Of a DNA stretch of 64,000 nucleotides, positions 45,284 to 53,794 are shown piece after piece. The notes under the pieces were generated by a model. That model did not search any database. It saw only the letters and a list, made by a program, of their open reading frames with translations, and was not told the DNA's origin. The DNA comes from Aquimarina brevivitae. Its GTDB lineage: Bacteria; Bacteroidota; Bacteroidia; Flavobacteriales; Flavobacteriaceae. Numbering within the stretch: position 1 is the stretch's first letter; each line of letters begins with the position of its first letter. The stretch is from contig NZ_SGXE01000006.1 in NCBI RefSeq assembly GCF_004216895.1, forward strand, positions 8,894 to 72,893, given 5' to 3'. The position numbers and the translations under genes were made by a program.

Positions 45284-46963
45284 ATGCAACCCATAGATTG
45301 GATCGTTTTATTTAGCACCCTATTATTTATTGTATTATACGGTGCCTGGAAAACAAAAGGAAGTAAAAATGTACAAGAATACATAAAGGGAGGTAGTGAA
45401 GCGCAATGGTGGACCATTGGATTATCCGTTATGGCTACTCAGGCCAGTGCGATAACCTTTTTATCTACACCCGGACAAGCCTTTCATAGTGGTATGGGTT
45501 TCGTACAATTTTATTTTGGATTGCCTATAGCTATGGTTATCATTTGCTTAGTGTTCATTCCGATTTACCATAGATTAAAAGTATATACCGCATACGAATT
45601 CTTAGAAAGTCGCTTTGATTTAAAAACAAGAACGCTGACTGCTCTACTTTTTTTAGTACAGCGCGGATTAGCGGCAGGGATAACCATATTTGCACCAGCC
45701 ATTATATTATCTGCTGTTTTGGGTTGGGACCTAAATACCTTAAACATTATAATTGGAGTATTGGTCATTATTTACACCGTTACCGGTGGTACCAAAGCGG
45801 TTAGTGTAACACAAAAACAACAAATGGCGATTATCTTTACAGGGATGTTTATCGCATTTTTCCTAATTGTCAGTTACCTTCCTGACGATATCACTTTTTC
45901 AAAAGCATTAGCTATTGCTGGCGCTAGTGGTAAAATGGAAATCCTTGATTTCTCATTTGATTTTAATAATAGATATACTTTTTGGAGTGGCATTATAGGC
46001 GGTACATTTTTAGCCTTATCCTATTTTGGAACCGATCAAAGTCAGGTACAACGATACTTATCTGGAAGATCGGTAAAAGAAAGCCAGTTAGGGTTAATCT
46101 TCAATGGCTTGCTTAAGGTACCTATGCAATTTTTTATATTGCTTACTGGGGTAATGGTATTTGTGTTCTATCAATTTAACAACACACCACTTAACTTTAA
46201 TCCAGCAGCGCAATTAGCGGTTGAAAATTCACAATATGCTGATGAGTATGCCACCTTGGACGAAGAACTTAAAAGTGTTCAAAACAAAAAGAAGGACTTT
46301 ATTTTAGCGCAATCTGATATCATCAATATCGAAGCAAATAATCCAGCAATTGGCAATACGATAAAAGAACTGAATACGCAAGAGGTAGCATTGAGAGAAA
46401 AAGCGAAAACTCTTATCGAAAAAGCTGACGAGACTATCGAAACCAATGATAAAGATTATGTTTTTATTCATTTTATATTAGATAAGTTACCCAAGGGATT
46501 AATCGGTTTACTACTTGCAGTAATCTTAAGTGCTGCCATGTCCTCAACAGCTTCAGAATTGAATGCCCTTGCTTCTACGACAGCCATGGATCTTTATAAA
46601 AGAAATGTAAGTGTTCCAAAAACAGATAGCCATTTTGTAAATGTCTCTAAAGGATTTACGTTCTTATGGGGTGTCATCGCCATCCTAGTAGCTTGTATTG
46701 CTGATCTTTTTGACAACCTTATTCAACTAGTAAACATTATTGGTTCCATCTTTTATGGCAATGTACTAGGAATTTTTCTATTGGCCTTTTTTATAAAGTA
46801 TGTAAAAAGTAATGCCACCTTTATAGCAGCGATCATTACTCAAATCATTGTTATCATCGGATGGTGGTACGATTGGATGCCTTATTTATGGTTAAATTTG
46901 TTTGGTTGTGCATTAGTAATGATGTTGGCAATACTGCTACAGGCTTTTAGCAAGAAAAATTAG
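45284..46963 (+). CDS. Sodium:solute symporter (SSS family)
   Basis: A 559-residue transporter with about 13-14 membrane helices (WIVLFSTLLFIVLYGAW first). Family motifs: QWWTIGLSVMATQASAITFL, YTVTGGTKAV, and LSAAMSSTASELNALASTTAMDLY with the conserved Na+ site serines. Between two helices it has an unusual charged, coiled-coil-like stretch of about 85 residues (about 306-392, YATLDEELKSVQNKKKDF and so on). It is the third gene of the PIG-L unit, so a sugar or amino-sugar substrate is plausible but not shown. Confidence 0.92.
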   Translation: MQPIDWIVLFSTLLFIVLYGAWKTKGSKNVQEYIKGGSEAQWWTIGLSVMATQASAITFLSTPGQAFHSGMGFVQFYFGLPIAMVIICLVFIPIYHRLKVYTAYEFLESRFDLKTRTLTALLFLVQRGLAAGITIFAPAIILSAVLGWDLNTLNIIIGVLVIIYTVTGGTKAVSVTQKQQMAIIFTGMFIAFFLIVSYLPDDITFSKALAIAGASGKMEILDFSFDFNNRYTFWSGIIGGTFLALSYFGTDQSQVQRYLSGRSVKESQLGLIFNGLLKVPMQFFILLTGVMVFVFYQFNNTPLNFNPAAQLAVENSQYADEYATLDEELKSVQNKKKDFILAQSDIINIEANNPAIGNTIKELNTQEVALREKAKTLIEKADETIETNDKDYVFIHFILDKLPKGLIGLLLAVILSAAMSSTASELNALASTTAMDLYKRNVSVPKTDSHFVNVSKGFTFLWGVIAILVACIADLFDNLIQLVNIIGSIFYGNVLGIFLLAFFIKYVKSNATFIAAIITQIIVIIGWWYDWMPYLWLNLFGCALVMMLAILLQAFSKKN

Positions 46964-46967
46964 GCAT

Positions 46968-47303
46968 TTATTTTTGATGATGTAACTCTGCATTATCAAA
47001 ATAGGCTGATGAACTATCAATAAAATTATTGTATAGTTGAATAATATCATTAGTGGTTTTCGTCATTTCAGCTTTGGAAACGGTATCCATATGTATGAGA
47101 TCTCTGGCTTTGCCAATGGATCGACTTAATTTTTCACGAAAATTTTCCAACTCTGCATATTGTTTATACATGGATTGCGTACACGGCTCGTAGTGATAGT
47201 TTCTAAGTTTTTTTACGATAAGTTGAATTTCCTCTTCTATCCTATTTAAACGTAAATTGCATAATGGTGTGTTGGTTTGCATTTTTAAGGTTAATGTTTT
47301 CAT
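46968..47303 (-). CDS. Small helical protein, unknown function
   Basis: A 111-residue, largely helical and charged protein (LNRIEEEIQLIVKKLRNYHYEP ... coiled-coil-like). No membrane segment in this version. ATG at 47303 (MKTLTLKMQTNTP) is preferred; the longer frame to 47366 would add a hydrophobic but unlikely N-terminus. Convergent with the symporter. No family recognised. Confidence 0.6.
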   Translation of the reverse strand: MKTLTLKMQTNTPLCNLRLNRIEEEIQLIVKKLRNYHYEPCTQSMYKQYAELENFREKLSRSIGKARDLIHMDTVSKAEMTKTTNDIIQLYNNFIDSSSAYFDNAELHHQK

Positions 47304-47514
47304 ATCAGTTAAGTTTTTAGTGAAGTCTTTTAAAGTTAAAAAAACTAATAACCAACTGCAATTCAATACCTTACTTTTAATAAAAAAATAAAATAAATAT
47401 AATACTAGTTTAAAAAATCTGAAATTCTTAAAATAAGTATTAAATAATTGTCGATTTGAAAAAATACAATCTGAATATCATTCTCAAATCAACATAAAAA
47501 CATCAACTATACCA

Positions 47515-48504
47515 TTGAAAAACAGTAAAATAATTAATTGGGGGATCTTAGGTTGTGGTAAAATAGCACATAAATTTGCAGCTGATCTTAAACACGTACC
47601 TAACACAACCTTGCACGCCGTAGCCAGTAGAACTACTGAAAACGCTAGTCAATTTGCAAAAACATACAGCGCCACAACATATTATAATGACTACCAAGAC
47701 TTAGCAGCTGACCCTAAAATAGACGTGATTTATATCGCAACGCCACACGTTTTCCATAAAGAACATGCCTTGCTATGTCTAAAGCATAAAAAAGCTGTTT
47801 TGTGCGAAAAACCATTCGCAATGCATACGGAACAGGTAAAAGAAATGATCTCTACCGCCTCAGAAAATCAGGTGTTTTTAATGGAGGCGCTTTGGACTTA
47901 TTTCTTACCACATTACCAATATGTACTGCAACTTGTAAAAGATAAAACCCTGGGCGAAGTAAAAAGCCTAACTGCTGACTTTGGATTTAAAGCGACTTTT
48001 GATCCTAATGGAAGATTGTTTAATAAAGCATTAGGTGGAGGAAGCATTTTAGATGTTGGTATATATCCCATATTTGCTGCATTAACACTCCTAGGTGCTC
48101 CTGATCATATTAAGGCAAATGCTGTTTTTGGACCTACCGGTGTAGATGAAGAATGTACTATGCTATTTACCTATGCCTCCAATCAAAAAGCTTCGCTATA
48201 TGCTTCAATTACGAAACAAACTACCACTGAAGCTATTATAGCATTCGAAAAAGGAAAAATTATAATTAATAGTCGTTTTCACGAACCAACCGATGTATCC
48301 ATTATAACTGAAAACAATACCATCACTAAAACATTTGACTACACTACTAATGGATACAATTATGAAGCTCAACACGTTTCTGAAATGCTTCGCAAAGGAG
48401 GTATGGAAAGCAACATAATGACCTTTGAAAGAAGCCTGGAATTAATTAGCATACTTGACGAGGTACGCCAGTGTATTGATTTGAACTATACGTCAAAAGC
48501 CTAA
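47515..48504 (+). CDS. Gfo/Idh/MocA family oxidoreductase
   Basis: A 329-residue NAD(P)-dependent oxidoreductase. Seen: the Rossmann motif WGILGCGKIAHKFAADL (about 9-25), DVIYIATPHVFHKEHALLCLKHKKAVLCEKP with the catalytic Lys, and a C-terminal beta-sheet domain with GGGSILDVGIYPI. Family members act on sugars, inositols or dihydrodiols; the sequence resembles trans-dihydrodiol-dehydrogenase-like members. The start is a TTG at 47515, the only one that keeps the Rossmann fold. Ended by a hairpin at 48574. Confidence 0.9.
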   Translation: MKNSKIINWGILGCGKIAHKFAADLKHVPNTTLHAVASRTTENASQFAKTYSATTYYNDYQDLAADPKIDVIYIATPHVFHKEHALLCLKHKKAVLCEKPFAMHTEQVKEMISTASENQVFLMEALWTYFLPHYQYVLQLVKDKTLGEVKSLTADFGFKATFDPNGRLFNKALGGGSILDVGIYPIFAALTLLGAPDHIKANAVFGPTGVDEECTMLFTYASNQKASLYASITKQTTTEAIIAFEKGKIIINSRFHEPTDVSIITENNTITKTFDYTTNGYNYEAQHVSEMLRKGGMESNIMTFERSLELISILDEVRQCIDLNYTSKA

Positions 48505-48573
48505 AAAGGGTTAGCAGTACGCAAGATGAACTCAAACCCAAAACAAGAACTATGTGTTACAAAAACTCATAAA

Positions 48574-48600
48574 AAAAGCGCTCTTAACGAGCGCTTTTAA
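48574..48600. terminator. Bidirectional terminator
   Basis: 10-bp perfect stem AAAAGCGCTC / GAGCGCTTTT (48574-48583 with 48589-48598), loop of 5, A- and T-runs on the two sides, between convergent genes. Confidence 0.92.
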
Positions 48601-48623
48601 TATTTTGTACTAGTGAAAAGCGT

Positions 48624-49466
48624 TTATTTTGCTCCCCACTCAGCAAGTGAATCTTTATTCATCTTTACGTAGTCTGCATTTCCAGCCTTTTCCGCCAGGG
48701 CTAAAGAGGTTTTAGCCGCCTTAATAGCCTCATCTTTATTGCCTTTTGCAGCATAAATTAAAGATTGTTGTCTGTGGTACCAAAAAGCAGGATTCTTTCT
48801 TAATGCAATTGCTTTTTCAATATGCTCTTTTGCCTTATCATACTCTCCAACTTCTTTATAGAATACTGCAGCCTGATAGTGATCTCCATCAGAAGGACCT
48901 GCCATTACTACCTCAATGCTCTTCATGGCCTTTTCTTTAGAAGGCACTTCTATTTTTACGGGCACCTCTATGTTAGACCAAACCAAATACATCATTGCTG
49001 AGTCCATAGTGAAATCATTGAACATAATAGTGAACGTTTCTACCTCCATAGGCAGTTGATTTGGCTTTGCAGATATCTTAGCAGCTACTTTGCTTTCCTC
49101 CCATTTTTGAGGTGTTCCCCAATTGTTGGTATCGGTATAAAACATAATTTCCCAACTGTCTTTACCCGGTTTAGTAAAGATCGCATAACTTCCTTTTTTC
49201 AATTCTTTACCACCTACTTTGACATCATCGCCAAATGTAATTTGAGTATTTTTGTTTGCTCCTGTTCTCCATACTTTATCATACGGCACCAAATTTCCGT
49301 AGATAGTTCTTCCTTTTTTACTTGGGCGAGAATACTCTACAGTTACCTCTGTTAAACCAATAGTTTGATCAATCTTAGCACTAGGACTTGGTTGTGGAAC
49401 AGTCACTTGTGCTACGGTTACCATAGTACCTAATACCATGGTAAAAAATAAACCTATCTTTTTCAT
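48624..49466 (-). CDS. DUF2911 domain-containing secreted protein with TPR tail
   Basis: A 280-residue exported protein with a signal peptide (1-19). The DUF2911 domain (about 20-175) has PSPSAKIDQTIGLTEVTVEYSRPSKKGRTIYG, WRTGANKNTQITFG and GKELKKGSYAIFTKP. The C-terminal part (about 195-275) contains a TPR-like helical repeat (AAVFYKEVGEYDKAKEHIEKAI). Function unknown; common and abundant in Bacteroidetes. Monocistronic. Confidence 0.9.
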   Translation of the reverse strand: MKKIGLFFTMVLGTMVTVAQVTVPQPSPSAKIDQTIGLTEVTVEYSRPSKKGRTIYGNLVPYDKVWRTGANKNTQITFGDDVKVGGKELKKGSYAIFTKPGKDSWEIMFYTDTNNWGTPQKWEESKVAAKISAKPNQLPMEVETFTIMFNDFTMDSAMMYLVWSNIEVPVKIEVPSKEKAMKSIEVVMAGPSDGDHYQAAVFYKEVGEYDKAKEHIEKAIALRKNPAFWYHRQQSLIYAAKGNKDEAIKAAKTSLALAEKAGNADYVKMNKDSLAEWGAK

Positions 49467-49563
49467 TGTAGTGAATTTGGATTATGAATTTTAGAATAAT
49501 GTGTAACGAAAATAAGGAATAGGGTTACATTAAGAGTTAACAAAAACTTAAAAATAGGTTTGA

Positions 49564-49571
49564 TATCTTTG
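49564..49571 (+). promoter_or_regulatory. -7 promoter box of the aquaporin gene
   Basis: TATCTTTG, exact TAnnTTTG, 19 bp before ATG 49590. It falls inside the longer frame that opens at TTG 49560, arguing for the ATG. Confidence 0.6.
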
Positions 49572-49589
49572 CTGCCAGAACATAATGCA

Positions 49590-50249
49590 ATGAGAAGGTA
49601 TATTTCGGAATTTATTGGAACGTTTAGCTTAGTATTTTGTGGAACGGGCGCAATGGTAATTAATGATTTTAGTGAAGGTACAATAACCCATGTAGGTGTT
49701 GCCATAACCTGGGGGCTTATTGTCATGGCAATGATCTATGCTTTTGGTGAAATATCTGGGGCACATTTTAATCCAGCGGTAACCATAGCTTTTGCTTACG
49801 CCAAAAAATTTCCCTGGCAGGATGTTCCTAAATATGTGCTTGCACAATCAGGCGGTGCAATAGCAGCAAGTGCTATAGTACTATTTTTATTCCCAACAAA
49901 CGAAACATTAGGAGGTACCATTCCTTCCATCCCCCCATTAAAGGCCTTTGTTTTGGAACTACTGCTTACCTATTTTTTAATGGTGGTGATTATCAACGTG
50001 TCCACCGGCTCAAAAGAAATAGGTACTATGGCAGGTATTGCTATCGGTGGAGTCGTATTGTTAGAGGCTATGTTTGCCGGTCCGGTTACCAAAGCTTCTA
50101 TGAACCCTGCAAGATCATTAGGCCCAGCATTAGTTTCTGGTAATTGGGAACATCAATGGCTATACTTTATTGCACCTATATTAGGAGCACTCTTGGCGGT
50201 TCTAAGCTGTAAATTGGTTAAGGCAGATAATTGCTGTACAGATTGTTAA
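49590..50249 (+). CDS. NIP-like MIP channel (aquaporin family)
   Basis: A 219-residue six-helix channel with both NPA motifs (61-63 in SGAHFNPAVT, 172-174 in ASMNPARS, Arg175 following). By spacing from NPA boxes the selectivity filter is read as Trp41, Ala160, Ala169, Arg175; Trp in helix 2 and the WGLIVMAMIYAFGEISGAHFNPAVTIAFA-type helix resemble plant and bacterial nodulin-26-like proteins, which pass glycerol and metalloid acids, rather than AqpZ. The C-terminus ends DNCCTDC, a cysteine cluster. No ars genes are adjacent. Start by promoter position and helix 1. Confidence 0.87.
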   Translation: MRRYISEFIGTFSLVFCGTGAMVINDFSEGTITHVGVAITWGLIVMAMIYAFGEISGAHFNPAVTIAFAYAKKFPWQDVPKYVLAQSGGAIAASAIVLFLFPTNETLGGTIPSIPPLKAFVLELLLTYFLMVVIINVSTGSKEIGTMAGIAIGGVVLLEAMFAGPVTKASMNPARSLGPALVSGNWEHQWLYFIAPILGALLAVLSCKLVKADNCCTDC

Positions 50250-50297
50250 ATTTTGAAAATCTTGTACTTAAAAATTAATTTTTAGATTTCTTTAACA

Positions 50298-50305
50298 TAT
50301 ATTTG
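50298..50305 (+). promoter_or_regulatory. -7 promoter box of the 118-residue protein gene
   Basis: TATATTTG, exact TAnnTTTG, 27 bp before the ATG. Confidence 0.5.
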
Positions 50306-50331
50306 TATAGACCTGCTTAAAACCCAACCCT

Positions 50332-50688
50332 ATGAAAACATTTTCTAATGATTTCTGTGAATTAGCTATGCACACCAATTATGTAATTGTTGTGATCCAG
50401 GAAGGTGTTGATCTAGACCTATCTAAAGCACTGATTATAAAAGAAATACTAGAGCAAAATTATCAAGACAGAGAATTTTTGATGATCAGTTATAGAAAAA
50501 ACAGACATAAGATAGATGCTCAGGTATATAAAAAGGGCCTTTTAGAAAATATGAAAGGGTTAGCGGTAGTTTCTCCCTTTGAAGAAGAAAAAACTGTGGC
50601 TAGTCAGGAGCAAAAGCTCTACGATAAGTCTTTTGTATTCTTTGACTCTTTAGATGATGCCGAATCCTGGGCAAACCACTACTTTTAA
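50332..50688 (+). CDS. Small soluble protein, unknown function (STAS-like?)
   Basis: A 118-residue protein with a central alternating beta-alpha pattern (NYVIVVIQEGVDLDLSKALIIKEIL, REFLMISYRKNRH, LAVVSPFEEE, SFVFFDSLDDAESWANHYF). The ending is like that of STAS/SpoIIAA-type proteins of Bacteroidetes, but no definite motif is seen. Single gene with its own promoter. Confidence 0.65.
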   Translation: MKTFSNDFCELAMHTNYVIVVIQEGVDLDLSKALIIKEILEQNYQDREFLMISYRKNRHKIDAQVYKKGLLENMKGLAVVSPFEEEKTVASQEQKLYDKSFVFFDSLDDAESWANHYF

Positions 50689-50704
50689 TCAAAATTTTAT
50701 TTTT

Positions 50705-50735
50705 TGTTTAACAAAACATATTAAATAGTTAAACA
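50705..50735. promoter_or_regulatory. Palindromic operator candidate upstream of the photolyase cluster
   Basis: Perfect 8-bp arms TGTTTAAC (50705-50712) and GTTAAACA (50728-50735) separated by 15 nt. A TTG (about 50742) and a TAGCTTCG box (one mismatch to TAnnTTTG) follow before the SRPBCC gene. Position upstream of the promoter fits a regulator site, possibly for a light-responsive MerR/LitR-type regulator, which is not encoded here. Confidence 0.5.
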
Positions 50736-50808
50736 AATCAATTGTATTTTTACTTCAATTAGAATTTTAGCTTCGCCTTGGTGAGCTAAGTAATGAAGTA
50801 AAAAGCAT

Positions 50809-51318
50809 ATGAAAATATACCAATTACAAGCCAAACAAAAATTACCTATAACCCTAGAAGAGGCTTGGAATTTTTTGTCTGATCCCAAAAATCTCAAAAC
50901 CATCACTCCAGATTATATGGGATTCCAAATTCTATCTGGAGCCGATCGTCCCATGTTCCCTGGACAACTAATACAATATATTGTTACTCCGATTGCCGGT
51001 ATCAAAAACAAATGGGTAACCGAAATTACACACGTCAAAGACAAAGAGTATTTTGTTGACGAACAACGGTTCGGTCCATATGCACTTTGGCATCATAAAC
51101 ACTTCATCAAAGAAATACCGGGAGGTGTAGAAATGGAAGATATCATTGACTACAAAATTCCTTTTGGAATAATTGGGCAATTGGCACACCCCATTTTGGT
51201 AAAGCCAAAACTCAATGAAATATTTGAGTATCGCAAAAAAGCACTTATCCAAATGTTTGGAGAGTATCAAGAACCAAAACAACAAAACATCAATTTAAAA
51301 CAGGATATACTTAATTAA
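50809..51318 (+). CDS. SRPBCC (START-like) ligand-binding protein
   Basis: A 169-residue helix-grip protein of the COG4276 type: QKLPITLEEAWNFLSDPKNLKTITPD start, MFPGQLIQYIV, and RFGPYALWHHKHFI. Such genes are often found next to photolyases; the bound ligand is unknown. It begins a three-gene run with an SDR (10-bp gap) and the photolyase. Confidence 0.85.
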   Translation: MKIYQLQAKQKLPITLEEAWNFLSDPKNLKTITPDYMGFQILSGADRPMFPGQLIQYIVTPIAGIKNKWVTEITHVKDKEYFVDEQRFGPYALWHHKHFIKEIPGGVEMEDIIDYKIPFGIIGQLAHPILVKPKLNEIFEYRKKALIQMFGEYQEPKQQNINLKQDILN

Positions 51319-51328
51319 TTTTTACAAC

Positions 51329-52027
51329 GTGAAAAAAAATATATTATTAATAGGCGGAAGCCACGGAATTGGATTTGAAATAGCGATGAAACTATATAAA
51401 GAACATAATATTTATATCGCTTCACGAACTTCTGAAAACTTAGGAAACATAGATGTAACGCATATTAATTATGATGCATCAACAGATGAGATTGACACTA
51501 CAGATCTTCCAGATACAATAGATGGCTTTGTCTACTGTCCGGGGAGTATTAATCTTAAACCCTTTAAAATGTTAAGCCCAAAAGCATTTGAGGAGGATAT
51601 GAATATCAATTTTATGTTTTTAATTAAAATTGTGCACGATCTACTACCTAAGCTCAAAAATTCAAAACAAGCTAGTTTAGTATTCTTTAGTACCGTTGCC
51701 GTTAAGGTAGGGATGCCTTTTCATACCAGTATAGCTGCGGCTAAAGGTGCGATTGAAGGATTTGCTAAAGCACTAGCTGCAGAATACGCTCCACAATTTA
51801 GAGTTAATGTAATTGCTCCATCTTTAACAGACACCCCGCTTGCAGAGCGATTATTGGGTAACGATAAGAAAAAAGAAAAAATGGACGAAAGACACCCACT
51901 CAAAAGAGTTGGAGAAGCAGAAGATATTGCCAATGTTGCCAAATTTTTACTAAGCGATGAAAGCAGCTGGATTACGGGTCAAATTCTTGGTGTTGATGGA
52001 GGTATGTCGACCTTAAACATCAACTAA
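51329..52027 (+). CDS. SDR-fold oxidoreductase lacking the catalytic tyrosine
   Basis: A 232-residue classical short-chain dehydrogenase fold: GGSHGIG at 9-15 (cofactor), a parallel beta-sheet core and the C-terminal VDGG motif. The YxxxK site is degenerate: the lysine is Lys139 in FHTSIAAAKG, but position 135 is Ile where the catalytic Tyr belongs. The same substituted motif occurs in SDRs that neighbour photolyases, so it is likely conserved and non-classical, perhaps a binding protein. Start is GTG at 51329. Sits 10 bp after the SRPBCC gene. Confidence 0.85.
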   Translation: MKKNILLIGGSHGIGFEIAMKLYKEHNIYIASRTSENLGNIDVTHINYDASTDEIDTTDLPDTIDGFVYCPGSINLKPFKMLSPKAFEEDMNINFMFLIKIVHDLLPKLKNSKQASLVFFSTVAVKVGMPFHTSIAAAKGAIEGFAKALAAEYAPQFRVNVIAPSLTDTPLAERLLGNDKKKEKMDERHPLKRVGEAEDIANVAKFLLSDESSWITGQILGVDGGMSTLNIN

Positions 52028-52065
52028 AAATTATTGAATAATCTAAAGAAAGGTTTAATTTTTAT

Positions 52066-53370
52066 ATGGCACAAGCAGTTTCTATTTTTTGGTTTAGAAG
52101 AGACCTCAGATTAGACGATAATATTGGTTTTTTAGCAGCATTAAAAGGTGATAATCCTGTAATGCCCATATTCATTTTTGATAAAAACATTCTAGATGAA
52201 TTACCCGAAGATGATGCAAGGGTAAGTTTTATCTATCAAAATGTGCAACGCATGAGAAGCACTTTACAGGATGAACACCACAGTTCTGTTGCAGTGTACT
52301 ACGGTGAACCAATGGCCATATTTAAAAATCTAATTAAGGAGCATACCATAAAAAAGGTGTTTACCAATAGAGATTATGAGCCTTATGCCAAAGACCGAGA
52401 TGGGGAAATTCAAGGACTCTTAAAAGAAAATGACATTGAATTTCTCACCTATAAAGATCAGGTTATTTTTGAAAAGGATGAAGTGGTTAAAAATGATGGA
52501 GATCCCTATGTGGTATATACCCCCTACAAGAACAAATGGATGGAGCATTTTGACGAATCTAAACTAACCATACATTACACCTCTCAATATCTGGATAACC
52601 TGTTGCAAAACACCCGATTACCGAATTTGAGCTTAAGTGATATGGGGTTTAAGAAGTCAAGTATTGAGGTCCCCGATTATACGGTAACCCCCACACTGAT
52701 ACAAAACTACGAAGATACGCGCAACTATCCCGCTAAAGAAGGCACCTCTCGTTTAGGTCCGCATCTCCGCTTCGGTACCGTAAGCGTTCGAAAAATGGTT
52801 AAAAAGGCTATTGCAGAAAAAAATGAAACCTTCTGGTCAGAATTGATCTGGCGAGAATTTTTTATGCAAATCCTATATCACTATCCCAAAACCATAGACA
52901 ATGCTTTCAGAGCCAAGTATGACAATATCAAATGGCGCAACAGTGAAGAAGAATTCGAAAAGTGGAAAAACGGTACCACAGGATATCCTCTGGTAGATGC
53001 CGGGATGCGACAACTTAACAAAACTGGTTACATGCATAACAGAGTCCGTATGCTTGTGGCTAGTTTTTTATGTAAGCACTTGCTTATTGACTGGCGATGG
53101 GGTGAGGCTTACTTTGCCCAAAAGCTTTTAGATTATGAAATGGCTAGCAATGTCGGTAATTGGCAATGGGCAGCAGGTAGCGGTGTAGATGCTGCACCCT
53201 ACTTCAGAATCTTTAATCCCACCACACAAATCGATAAGTTTGACAAAAACAAGGCATATATCAAGGAATGGGTTGAAGAATTTGGGACCGATGAATATCC
53301 TGATAAAATGGTGGATCATAAAGAAGCAAGAGAACGTTGCCTAGAAACCTACAAAGAAGCAGTTTCTTGA
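52066..53370 (+). CDS. phrB: Deoxyribodipyrimidine photo-lyase (class I)
   Basis: A 434-residue CPD photolyase repairing UV dimers using FAD and light. The N-terminal Rossmann domain (SIFWFRRDLRLDDN) binds an antenna chromophore; the C-terminal FAD domain has EGTSRLGPHLRFG, WSELIWREFF and the closing NVGNWQWAAGSGVDAAPYFRIFNP with the electron-transfer tryptophans. Last gene of the SRPBCC-SDR-photolyase run, 38 bp after the SDR gene. Confidence 0.95.
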   Translation: MAQAVSIFWFRRDLRLDDNIGFLAALKGDNPVMPIFIFDKNILDELPEDDARVSFIYQNVQRMRSTLQDEHHSSVAVYYGEPMAIFKNLIKEHTIKKVFTNRDYEPYAKDRDGEIQGLLKENDIEFLTYKDQVIFEKDEVVKNDGDPYVVYTPYKNKWMEHFDESKLTIHYTSQYLDNLLQNTRLPNLSLSDMGFKKSSIEVPDYTVTPTLIQNYEDTRNYPAKEGTSRLGPHLRFGTVSVRKMVKKAIAEKNETFWSELIWREFFMQILYHYPKTIDNAFRAKYDNIKWRNSEEEFEKWKNGTTGYPLVDAGMRQLNKTGYMHNRVRMLVASFLCKHLLIDWRWGEAYFAQKLLDYEMASNVGNWQWAAGSGVDAAPYFRIFNPTTQIDKFDKNKAYIKEWVEEFGTDEYPDKMVDHKEARERCLETYKEAVS

Positions 53371-53428
53371 GGTAAAAAAAATATCTTTTTTGTATTTTTA
53401 TAAGTAACAACTTTTAAAAAAACCAAAA

Positions 53429-53794
53429 ATGGATACTCAACAAACTGCAAATCGATTGGTAGAACTTTGCCGTCTTGGCGAAAACATGCAAGCTATTCAA
53501 GAACTCTATGCTGACCATATTGTAAGTAAAGAAATTCCCGGAACACCAAATGAAGTTATTACCGGTAAAGATGAAGTCATTAAAAAGAGCGAAAATTGGT
53601 TCAAAGAGGTAGAAGAATTTCATAGCAGCCATATATCAGATCCAGTAGTAGCTAACAATTACTTTTCCTGTAAAATGAAAATGGATTGCACTTTTAAAAA
53701 AGAAGGAAGGATGCAAATTGAAGAGCTTGCCGTTTACAAAGTAGACAATGGAAAAATCGTAGAAGAACAGTTTTTTTACAACATGCCAAACTAA
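53429..53794 (+). CDS. SnoaL-like / NTF2-fold protein
   Basis: A 121-residue alpha+beta barrel protein: helical N-terminus (ANRLVELCRLGENMQAIQELY), then ADHIVSKEIPG and a beta-sheet carrying FSCKMKMDCTFKKEGRMQIEELAVYKVDNGKIVEEQFFY. SnoaL-like members are enzymes or ligand binders; role unknown. Its 3' end overlaps the convergent lysR gene by 4 bp. Confidence 0.82.
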   Translation: MDTQQTANRLVELCRLGENMQAIQELYADHIVSKEIPGTPNEVITGKDEVIKKSENWFKEVEEFHSSHISDPVVANNYFSCKMKMDCTFKKEGRMQIEELAVYKVDNGKIVEEQFFYNMPN

